A stretch of DNA of 64,000 bases from Mimachlamys varia (lineage: Eukaryota > Mollusca > Bivalvia > Pectinida > Pectinidae), in NCBI GenBank assembly GCA_947623455.1, contig OX392545.1, positions 24,813,001-24,877,000 of the forward strand, written 5' to 3'. Position 1 is the stretch's first letter, and every line of letters starts with the position of its first letter. A model generated the notes under the pieces. The model was not told where the DNA came from, did not search any database, and saw only the letters and a program-made list of their open reading frames with translations. Positions 47,701 through 59,700 of this stretch are shown here, one piece after another. A program made the position numbers and the translations under genes.

Positions 47701-50700
47701 CAAAATGATGTCTGGTCACATCCACAGAGTGATAAACCCACATTGATAAATTTTAACAAATGGAAAGCAACAGATTCAACAGAACAAAATCATTTATATA
47801 TATACTAACTTGTATCATTGAATTTAGACAGTTTCGGATCAACATACCTTGCTGTATCCATTGTGCAGGGGGCAGCTTTCATCTCCCATCTCCATGTTGG
47901 CATTGCTTATGGAATCACGTGGAGATTGAGCCTGAAGAGAAATTTTTAGTACTTTAAGGATCATAAAAAGTTTTGCGAAGTATTATGCCATAAATTCAGT
48001 GGATGTGCATTTAAATTTTACCTTTCAGTTTAATCATGAATGTTATGAAAAAAAAATGCAGTTTTAATAGCAGAACTTGTGCTTTGAAGTTGAATTAACA
48101 ATTATGCCTGTTGAGATATATTCAAAAGTGAAATCTGCAATTAATTGCTGGTGAATTTAAATGGTTTTATATAAAATGAAGTACCATCCTTTTTCATTGC
48201 AAGACAAATAGCATTAAATGGCATTTCTAATGTCAGGACTTTCAAAATAGTATTGTCAGATGATAAAAATTCCGACTTGCTACCATTATCATTATATCCC
48301 TAGTGAAGTAAACACCATCTCTTGAGGTATGACAACTACTGGACCAGCACATTAAATGTAGTTTTGAAAAAAAGATTTACCTGTTTCAACACTTCAACAT
48401 CATGTGTCAGCTGTGCAATTGTGTTCTTCATATCTTGTATTGTGTTGTGCAGGGAAAAACAGTGTCGACAGCAATTGCGGAATGGTCCGTGTTTGGTGCT
48501 AACTGGTGTGTTGTGTTCATTGTCAGGTGATCCATACAACAAAGAAAGACTGGTCCCAACCACTGAAGATGTGTGTTTTCTAGGTGTCATTTCGTCATGC
48601 AGGGAGGGATAGTTAGCAGAGGGTGAAAAAAACGATTGTGAATGTAAAGATGGATTGTAATTGTTAGGCGAGAAGGATGAATAGGGATCTTGGTTAAAAT
48701 CAGAAATAGTATTGAACCGTGCAGGTGTAAATGTTGTAGTTGAGTAAGGAATGAAGGACTCGCAAACACTGGGGTGTGGAGGACGGACAGAGGACTCGCA
48801 AACACTGGGGTGTGGAGGACGGACAGAGGACTCACAAACACTGGGGTGTGGAGGACGGACAGAGGACTCGCAAACACTGGGGTGTGGAGGACGGACAGAG
48901 GACTCACAAACACTGGGGTGTGGAGGACGGACAGAAGACTCACAAACACTGGGGGGAGAAGGAAGGACAGAGGACTCACAAACACTGGGTTGTGGAGGAC
49001 GGACAGAAGACTCACAAACACTGGGGTGTTGAGGACGGACAGAGGACTCACTAACACTGGGTTGTGGAGGACGGACAGAAGACTCACAAACACTGGGTTG
49101 TGGAGGACGAACAGAAGACTCACAAACACTGGGGTGTGGAGGACGGACAGAGGACTCACTAACACTGGGTTGTGGAGGACGGACAGAAGACTCACAAACA
49201 CTGGGTTGTGGAGGACGAACAGAAGACTCACAAACACTGGGTTGTGGAGGACGGACAGAAGACTCACAAACACTGGGGTGTGGAGGACGGACAGAGGACT
49301 CACAAATACTGGGTTGTGGAGGACGGACAGAAGACTCACAAACACTGGGGTGTGGCGGACGGACAGAGGACTCGCTAACACTGGGGTGAGGAGGACAGAC
49401 AGAGGACTGGCTAACACTTGGGTGACCGTGAGGAGGACAGAAAGAGGACTCACAAACACTGGGTTGGAAAGGACCAACAGAGGATTCACAGACACTGGTG
49501 TCGGAGATATTGACATCCACTTCTAATAGCTCCTTTTCCAAACGAGTTGCTTCCAAATTTCTGGCTAGGTGTTCCAACTGAAAAAAAAAAAAAACAATCA
49601 AATTTTATAACTAAGGATTTACACAAATTCTTCTGTAATGAAGTTAATCCAGATTCTCATCATTAAACAGGGCCCATGCTGGGTATTTTTATAAATGGGT
49701 CCTTTCCTAAATAAATTGGGTCCTTCTGTATAGTTTCAATGGGAATCCTGAAAATAAATGGGGTCCTTTTCAGTTTCTATGCTTCTATGCCCCCCCCCCC
49801 CCCCCCATTTCATTCATAGTGAGCATAAAATATTCTATGAAACTAAATAGTTTACCTTTTTGGACTTTCCATCAGCTGTATTATTTGGTTTGCTCTGTAA
49901 AGCAAGAAAAAATACCTGTAGCATTTCTTATTTAACCAGTAATGTAAATGTAGAGAATAATTTGCAGTATTTTCTTGGTCATTCTAACTCAAATGAAAGA
50001 TCTTGGATGCAACAAATTTATATAGTTACTTTGTGTAATAAACTGGTAGTTAATTGACCCACACTGGGGTGCCACCACAAGCATTTATAATCATATACTG
50101 GATTGACAATTTAAAGGCATGCTGTCTTAAGATTAGTTTGCAATCATACTTATTGAACAAAAGATTTTTTAAGGGAATCCTACTGCAATGTTTTATTATA
50201 CATGTACTTAGCACTTTTTTTTCTCTGTTGTACATAATAGATTTTAATTTAAAATACCTTTTTCTTGGTAATTTTGCTTTCAGAATCACATTGAGTTTTC
50301 CTCTTCGATCTCTCTTCAGTTTTTTTCTGAAATTGAAATAAATAAAAAAATTTTTTTTTTAAATTTGAAGACTTTTAAGCAGATGTTATGTAAATAATGA
50401 ACATGTAAATCATGATCTTATTTATAAACATTAAAAAAATAGTCACTATAATTTACAAATCTTCAGATTTGTGGCAGAGGATCATGACTGCACAGTGCAT
50501 AGTCCTTCAACAGATATTAAAACACTTTCAATTTAAAGGAACTGAAACTCCATTAAAACGTTTGTGGTAACTTATGTTCAGTGTCTTATTGAGTTCACTT
50601 ACTGAAGTAGGTGTTTGATCTTTTTCTGCCACCGACGAGTCATTGTGTTCTTCGGATACTGGTTTTTTGGACCGACAGGTTGTTGGTGTCTAAAATAATA

Positions 50701-53700
50701 GATTAATATAATATTAGTTTGTGAAGTTGTAGTTAACAGATTCTCATCATTTACTCCCACTTCGATTACAATTTACAAAAAGATCCTTAAAGTTCCTAAA
50801 TTTATATATTTTATTTTCATTTGAAGCTGAAATTAATGGCATAAGAAATCTTTCAATACATAACATTTAATTGGGTATGGGGCTGTAATTATATTAAAGA
50901 AATTATCATTTGTGATAATTAGTACATATTGTACATGTATACAAACATCCCAACCTGGAAAAATCATAAAACAGTATTTTACGCGAAATTAGAGGAGAAA
51001 TGAAACTGACATGTCAGTGACATGATTCCGGGGGGGGGGGGGGGGGGGGGCACGCTTTAGGTAAAATATGGAGACTCTTAGAGGAGTTAGTCGTTACCCG
51101 TGTCACCAAACAAAAGTTCGGACCAGGCCAGTTATTGGAACCAGTTTGTAATCTTCTGATATTGTTATGTAACTCCACGTAACTGTTGTGAATTATCTTT
51201 TCCTTTTTAAAATTTAAGCAGACCTTGAAAAATTCTCACCTCCTTTTGCAGTTCTTTCAGTGCATTCTGCAAACGTCCATCTGCTCCCCTGGAGGTAGAG
51301 GTTGCCTCAAGATTACCATGAATGAGCATCTCATCTAAGTTTTTTATCCCCAACATACTGTGTCTCACTTTCTCGCATTTCTTTTTACCTGGACATAAAA
51401 AAACATTTCACATGACAATTAGTTTTATATTAATAATCATGTTTTATTATCTTTAAGTATTAATTTTAGAAGAGTCAAAGTAGTAATTAAATGCCAATGT
51501 TAAACACACTAAATTCAACTTAAAATATTGAACAATTTTTTTAAATTCAATTTGTAATTTGTGACCTTATATAATTTAGGTGAATAATTAGAATTAACCC
51601 TGCAGTGTCTTCAGATTTAAAAAAGCCCGAGTGAAGAAAGTCACTACAGTCAGCCTGTTATAATCTTTAGTTTAAGATCTATAATTTAAAAACGTGTTTA
51701 GATTTTTTTTAAATACACAATTATTGAATTAAAATTAATTTATAATGTTTATCACCCCAGGGTCAGTATATTTATTTCCTTTATGTGTATATTAATTATG
51801 CTAAATTTATGCGTTTTCCTGCTGATCTCTGACTGTCTTCGTATCATTGCCGCACTCGTTAAAAATAAGCCTATAAGGAAATTGTCTCCGTTAATCATAG
51901 GCATACATTTCAGGTAGAACTAGAAACTTCTAAGTTTCTTCCATATCAATTGACTATAACCAATTATGAAAATTATTACATACCATCTGACAGAAAAACG
52001 ACGAATCCCCCGAATTCCTTCCTCGTTCTGACCATCAAACCTTCCTCAGAAATATCTTGAATTTCAAAATGTTTGAAAATTTTCGCACCGATGCGAATGA
52101 AATCACCGCAATCAGCCACTCTCAAATCCTTTACTCTTTCCACCAGCAGTTGTTTGTCCTCCGTGTAGAATACCACACAGTGACTAGTACTCATTGTTAT
52201 GGTTCGTTGGCAAACAGGTAAACACAGGTAACCTCAGGTAAGTCGATAAAATTCACCGGTGCGGAACAGCTATGAATGTGGCGGGATTGAATTCGGCGGG
52301 TATCGTAAGGGAAGTTGCGGTTGAAAAAAGATATACGCATGCGCATATCGACATATCCTTTCGGACTACTTCTGACGCGGACTTCATCCAATAGTGGTGT
52401 TACTAGAGACGTCCCGATCAAATACTTCCGGAAAACATTGCCTCTCGTATTTCACTCCAGACTTTGTTTACAAGCTTAAGTGTACAAATTACCACAATGG
52501 GCTACTAAACTCCACTTGACGATGAAACCACACTGTTAAATAAGACCTACCTAAAAGTTCCAGATATTCCGACTCTGTGATAACTATGGCAGATCGACAG
52601 GTAAGTGTCAGGTTCGGACGATGTGAAGTAAACGAAATAGATCAATGCAAGTGAAGACAGAAGAAATAAAAACGAGTTTATGTAATATACAAAACACTCG
52701 AGCATCAATATGTACTGTATAGTTCAGACCTACTAGATCTGCTTGAATGTCCAGAGATTGCGACTTGAATAATTGTGATCGCCGACGGCGAAAACGTTGG
52801 AAAGTTTAACTGATTTCGCTGATTTCTATAGGGGTTTTCTTCGGTATTCAGGCGGTGCTGAGTAGGCTAAAAGTCGAAACACGAAATAACATCGCCACTT
52901 GTTCCTTTTTATATCGAAATCGGAGCGAAACCGTCAAAATTCAGAAAGTTAATAGGTAGGCCTATTGATAAAAACGTGCTTTTAGTTAAGACAACAATAT
53001 TATTTAATACATAAAGAAACATTTATTAAACGTAATCAATGAATTTTTATCATTTAAATATCATTGGTTAAAGTGCTCCCTATAATGATTGTGGACTCCC
53101 CTTAATTGCAATAATATTTTGTATGCATTTCCTCTTGTATTTAAGGTTCAAGTGCTGTCTGAAGAAGAAATAAATGCTTGTAAAGTAGATGAGTCAACGT
53201 GGAAATGTCCATCATGCCAGAAAGTATTATCAAGAAAGCAGACTCTTAAAACACATTTGTTGGTCAAACATGATATCAGAGGTAATTATTATTTTATGAT
53301 AATCTAATTTTTCTTTGGAAAAGTTCTCTTTGGAAGTTTCAATGACCTATGATCATGATTGCATTGAACTTTTAACTAATAATTATGTATTTATTTTTCT
53401 AATTATGTATAGGTGGTGCAGTTCCAAAGCGATATAAGGTGTATGAAGTTGATGCAAATTTGCCTGTGCCAATATCGACTCGCTACATGTGGTATGTTTA
53501 TAGTTATAAATTCCCTACAAGGTTACACAGAAAAAGTCTTTAATCTAATGATTTGAGATTTTATGAATTAATTCAATTAAACCACAACTGGGGTTTCATT
53601 GTGAATCACCACCGGAAACCCAAGACATTAATCTGCTCTGTCATTTGACTAAAACACTAGAGCTATAAAGCAGAAAACGGAGTCAATTTTGTTATGAATG

Positions 53701-56700
53701 AATTGTAAGATTTTAATATAAATATAGACTTAAAGCCTATTTCTTTAGCATTCATGGTAAAAATTATTGAATTCTGAAAATATGCATCAACGGTTTTAAG
53801 AATTTTCTTTTATTTTACAGGCAGCTGAATGAAAATCGTCAAAAGGCTACCTCGAAAGAAGGCGATGACACTGCTGATCCTGCTGGACAACAAACTGAAA
53901 ATATGAATATAACCACATCAATGACTGATGAAATAGAGGAATCCAATTTGACTGAGGGAGAAAACTTCTTAGTCCTCGAGAATACACTGGATGAAGTTGA
54001 AGAACCTGTTGCTGTTGCACATATGGATACTGAATTTGTAGAGCCCAAAACAAATGATGACAACCTTGATATAGTTGACATGGATATAGAGAGTGATTTA
54101 GATGTGTCTTCAGTATTTTCAGAAAGTAGTAGTGACCTGGATGAACAAAGTTCTGACGAAGTTGAAGAAGACAGTGTCCAACATCTAGCTAGTCCTCCAC
54201 TCTATATAACTCCACCCTCAGAAACTAGGACAAATTCACCTCTTACATACTTTGAACATTTGTTGACCATTTCAAGTTATGCTACTGCCTTCAATTTATC
54301 TGGTGTTGCATTCCAAAATCTTCTTGACCTCATCAAACTCCATTTACCAGAGAAAAATTTGTGTGCATCAAATCCAAATGAACTTAAACAAAGGTTAGGT
54401 TTTGGGGATGCTCAAGATCTCACATACTATGAATGCTGTTCAAGATGTGGATTGAATTTCAACGATGCTGACATATGTCAAACACCGAATTGTAACACCA
54501 GACGTTATACAGGAGGTGATGAAACAAAAAAAACATGCTTTGTCACTTGCAACTTAAAAAAACAGCTCCGTGATATCTTGGAAAGACCTGGTATAAGTAA
54601 GAAAATTCAGACTGAACTGAAAAAACCGGCAGACCAGACAAGTATTTCAGACATAACCACTGGATCAGAATACTTAAAACTGAAATGTGATGGGCAATTT
54701 TTGGATCATAAATGTCAAAACAATATCACCATGAGCTGGAACACAGATGGAATTCCACTTTTCAAATCATCAAGTGTGTCCCTTTGGCCTGTATATTTGA
54801 CGATCAATGAGCTTCCCCCTAAAGAAAGGCTACTGAAGAAGAACATCATCATATGGGGAGTGTGGCAAGGAGTGTCCAAACCAAACTCAATGAATGGGTT
54901 TCTCTCTCCTTTTGTGAGAGACATCACATCACTCTACAATGAAGGAGTTGAGGTGAATGGAGAAGTTTGGAGATCACTGCTACTCACAGGTACAATGGAC
55001 CTACAAGCAAGGGCTTATGTACTGAATATGACACAGCACAATGGGAGGTATGGATGCCTCTACTGTCTAGAAGAAGGTACCTCTGTTGTTTCTGGAAAAG
55101 GACGCTGTAGGAGTTACCCATTCAGAAATCAGCCAACAAGAACTTCCCAAGATATCCATCAAGCTGTTGAGGAGGCTGTTGCTACAGAAAAACCATGTCA
55201 AGGCTTTTTTGGCAAATGTGTACTGAATTGTTTACCATTGTATTCTGTAGAGAAACATATAGTCATTGACTATATGCATGGTATTCTCCTCGGAATTGTA
55301 AAAAAACTACTAAGTTTATGGTTTGATGGAAACAATTACAAAGAGGATTTCTTTATTGGTCACAAACTTGATGAGGTAGACAAGCTACTGAAGAAGATCA
55401 AACCACCGTATATGATATCGCGTCTTCCTAGGAAGCTGAAAAACAACTACCAGAAATGGAAAGCTTCTGAGCTCCGCTCTTGGCTGCTACATTATAGTCT
55501 CCCCTGTTTATCTGGCATTCTACCAGCTGTGTTCCTGGAACATTACTCCTGTCTTGTAGAAGGTATATACATATTACTTCAGGAAAACATTTCATTGCCA
55601 GAAATAGAAAGAGCTGAACGTCTTCTTTGCACATTCTACCAACATGCATCAGCTATATATGGAGACCACTTCCTGGGCATGAATGTGCATAATGTGAAGC
55701 ACTACACCACCTGTGTGAAGATGTGGGGACCACTCTGGGCCTACTCCTGCTTTGGCTACGAGTCATGCAATGGGGACATCTTAAAAAGTGTTCATGGAAA
55801 AGGAAATGTTTGTGCTCAGATTTTCTGGGCAATGCAGGCTCAAAAAATGTTAGAAAAACAAGCAAATGTTTTGCCTAAAGGGGAACTTCGTTCTTTTTTA
55901 CAAAAACTCACTGCAGGAGGCGCGAAACGTATGCCAGCAACAACACCAGGCTATAAATGTGATGTGGTTCCTCCTGTACTGGATTTGCACAACATACATA
56001 ATTCAACCCAACAGCAGTTGAAAGTCCTCGACCAAACTGTTGATGTTCAAGAACTTGGTAAGGTAAAAAAAATGGTGAAGGATGAGACCATATTCTACTG
56101 CCAGCAATCATCAAGAGTAAGACGAAGGAATTCGTATACGGTGCTGCTGGACAAGCCCTTGGATGATGGCTCGAATATACTGAGTGTAGATCACTATATT
56201 TTCAACAGAAGGAGCTTAAAGGTATTTGCTGTAGGAGCAGTTTATACTGGAGTTGGAACAGTCATCCCTGGAAGGGCACCACACATACAACAGATTAGAA
56301 AACAGAGGTATGTATACATACACAAATTGAAATATGTGAAGTGGGGAATTTTAATGTGGGTTCATTCTTCTGTCTGTCACTTCGTTTACTTGCAATAACT
56401 GCAACAGATCTCGGCGGATTTTCTTCAAACTTTTTAATGAGTTTAAATGCCTTAAGGGCTCGCCCAAGTATGATTGCAAAGTTATGGCCCCAGGAGTTGA
56501 TTAACAAAAATATGTAGTTTTCTGCTGTTTCTGGCAATAACAGCAACATACATACATGTATGATTACCAATTTTCTTTGAGGGGCTGCGGTGGCCGAGTG
56601 GTCAAGGTGTCCTGACAAATCTTCCAGTCCACTAGCACTCAATCTGGGTTGCACCTTTGAAACCCACCTGGGGCAGTAATGCCAGGTACCGACTGTAGGT

Positions 56701-59700
56701 CGTTGGTTTTCTCTGGGTACTCTGGCTTTCCCCCACCTCCAAAAACTTCCTACCAAGGTTAAATGCCTTAGGCTTAATAAAAAAATTTGATTTCTAGTAT
56801 TTACAAACATTATTTACATGTAGTAGAGAACCTTATAATACAACATGTTCTGAAAGCGGGGGATACAAATTCCACAAAGGATTTGCTTGTTTTCAGAATG
56901 ATTGAGTTGCATTTATGTACATTTAATTTATCACTTTTCAGTTAATTGATTTAATTCTTCACCAGTCTTTTTTTTTAATTTTACAGGGATAATGTGGTTG
57001 TTCCAGCTCACTGGATGAATGAACTTCTAATGTTCATGAACATTAAAGAAGATTGTGTATATATCTCCAGATTTCCTAACCTTGTGGAGAGAGACTGAGA
57101 TGCCGACCACAATGGTCTTGATATATATATAGTGACACACCGTGTTAGAGCTGGGTACCACAAAATCAAAAGTACCATGGTATACCACGATATTTAAGCA
57201 GTATACCACCTTGATTGAATGTTTGAGCTAGCTAAAGGTCTGTGGCTGTTTTTGTTCTGAAGCCAATCAACAAGAGGCCTGTCATAAGTTTCTCTTTGTG
57301 TTATCCTCTAATATATCTTGAGTCAAGCTAATGATGTCTGTCCTAGTTGATCAGCAAACTTTTAGGAAATTATTGGAATTCCAACTGATCTATGTAACAA
57401 ATAGTTCATTGATAAGTTAAATGAAAGCCCCCAAAACCAGGTACAGGACTAGCTACATGTATATATAGTGTACCACGGTACAATTGTGTGTACGTACCAT
57501 CACAACTTAATACCATGATATACCGGTAAAACTGTCCAGTCCTACACAGGGTGACACACTAGCTGTATGATCATGACCACTAGTACTGTTGCATGGAAAA
57601 CTAATATAAACTTGTGATTACTCGAAATCCAAAGAAGCATTTGTCTTTGATGTATTTAGTTTCTAGTTATACTGTTAGCTATACTCGCTCCATGGCTTGG
57701 GATTAACCCAAATTTTAACTTGCTTGAGATCGCTCAAGCCGGGGATTGCCCAACTCCTTTTAGCTAAGTGTGTTTGTTTGGTCTTTTGCTTTAATAGATC
57801 TGTTATTATGTAATTTGTGTAGTAGAATTAAGTAGCAGAGCAGTCCCTAATTAAGAATGCCAAAAAATTTAGTTACAAAACCTGAATAAGTTACTTTTAT
57901 TTGAATCAATACATTTTTGAACTTTCAATCTGCTTTTGTGTTGTGAATAAATGGAGAAAAATCTATTATTTGATTACTATGACAACATAATACCTGTCTT
58001 CAATGCATATGGTTGATCGTAATTGCGACAGAATTTGGATTCATTTTGAAAAAAATAAATAGAAGAAAAAAAATATACAGTAATATATATTAAAAATCTG
58101 TTCACAAAGATTTTTTCAATTAATCAATAAGAGAAATCAAAGATAGTTGTTTTTCGTGCACATCAATTCTAAAGTTGATATGAAATTCTAACCGAAATTT
58201 TTCTAAGTCCTTGTTTCCGCAGGTTTTACGCATTGAAAATTTTCTAAGTCCACAGATGAAGATGGAGAAAATAATCAGAGTCCTTTTATTCTACACTTTT
58301 TACGCATTTAAAAATGGCAAAGTCCAAACTACGCGAATTCTACACACATTTTACGCAATGATTTTTCCACATTTGTGTAAAAACTGCGTAAGATAATATT
58401 TTACGCAGATTTTACGTAAATTTTACGCACTTGCGGACCAGATGCGTAAATTGTAGGTAAGGGGAGTGTAATGTTGTGTAGAGATGTATAGAGTGTAATG
58501 TTGTGTGGAGATGTATAGAGTGGACCATTGTGTGGAGATGTATAGAGTGGACCATTGTGTGGAGATGTATAGAGTGGAAAATTGTGTAGATGATGTATAG
58601 AGTGGAATGTTGTGTAGATGATGTATAGAGTGGAATATTGTGTAGATGATATATACCTGCAGGAGACTGATGGGGAAGGCTGGATGGACCTCTGTTGTGA
58701 TCCACACCCGGAAGTCCTCGTGGACTTGCTGAGTGTCCACAATTGTCTCCAGTAACTCATCCATGAAGTCCAGACCAAGATGGCAGTTCTGTAGCATGGC
58801 GAAACCACCCTGGCACAACAAAGCAACCACTCAACTGTACTGCTTGTCCCATGTCAATTCCTTAAAGTCTGTAAGACTTAAATCTTATAGCAGGATAACT
58901 TCATGATAGACAAAGGTTTACAATACTGTAAACAACTTATTTTTGCATGCAATTAATTTTTGCTTATTTTGCAGGTGATTAAAATTTGCAAAAAATTATC
59001 GCCATGATAGTTTCAATCAGTGGTATGCCAAATGTAGGACTACTATACTGTACTATACAAAGGATTTACGATTGTATTTATCGCGAAAATAAATCGCCAC
59101 AAAATAGTCATTTCATAATAATGAAAACACAAAATTAAGTCGCCGTGAAAATAAATGAGTTTACAGTATTCATTTCTGTTCATTAAAGAAAAACTTCATG
59201 CAGTTTACGTCAGATGTTGTTACTAAACTATTATAAAGACTACTCACAGTTTGCATGAAGAGGCTGATGAGTTTCCTGGCATGAACTTCCTGTCCTTGCC
59301 CCATGGAAATAGCTCTAAACTCTGAAATGTTAAACATTTACACTGTATAGAAAACACTATACAAGTGGAAGGTTCAAACAATGCATGCACTTTGACCTAC
59401 AGGTGACCTTGACTTGGGTCAAGGCCATTTTGACAGTATAATGTCTAAATTCTAAAAGGTTTTGTACAGACATTACCATATAAATACCTTATCGAGTTAA
59501 TTTTAATGACTTAGTCACACTTTTTACTTTCTTCAATGACCACACAATAGACAATGAAGCCATTGAAGGGACATGCTGCTTATATGTATTTTGCTGCTTA
59601 CTCTGAATTATAGATGGAAAAGTTGACCAACCTACGAGAGGCCCAATGGGCCTGCCTTGCTCACCTGGTATTACCTAACTTGTAACCTTACAAAGTGGAC

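Larger units (their letters stand above)
46281..58461. mobile_element. 12.2-kb CACTA/EnSpm-type transposon with two divergent genes
   Basis: The left end CTTACCTACATTTTACGCA and the inverted right end CTTACCTACAATTTACGCA agree at 18 of 19 positions. Subterminal zones (46290-46580 and 58210-58455) are packed with TTTACGCA or TGCGTAAA motifs in both orientations, a layout typical of En/Spm-like elements. The cargo is a TNP2-type transposase (plus strand) and a BEN-like protein (minus strand) sharing a divergent 391-bp promoter region. The element interrupts the 27-bp minisatellite, and both flanks are minisatellite sequence. A target duplication cannot be read cleanly there (at most AG or so). 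It lies in the 13,068-bp dynein intron in which the host exons 58809-58657 and 45588-45433 are intact. Later insertions inside it include a SINE (56581) and a hAT MITE (57145). Confidence 0.9.

Noticed and set aside
48774..49526. Long plus-strand open frames (up to 250 codons) across the 36-bp repeat
   Set aside because: A stop-free 36-bp unit keeps several frames open on both strands. Splice sites, phase and flanking exons support only the minus-strand reading as part of the BEN-like gene.
56295..56810. 171-codon minus-strand frame in the transposase 3' part
   Set aside because: It crosses a transposase exon end, an intron and a SINE. A chance open frame.
58401..58830. Minus-strand frames rich in [16 protein letters not shown] repeats
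   Set aside because: They read from the true dynein exon 58809-58657 into the intronic minisatellite past a valid splice donor. The repeats are not coding.
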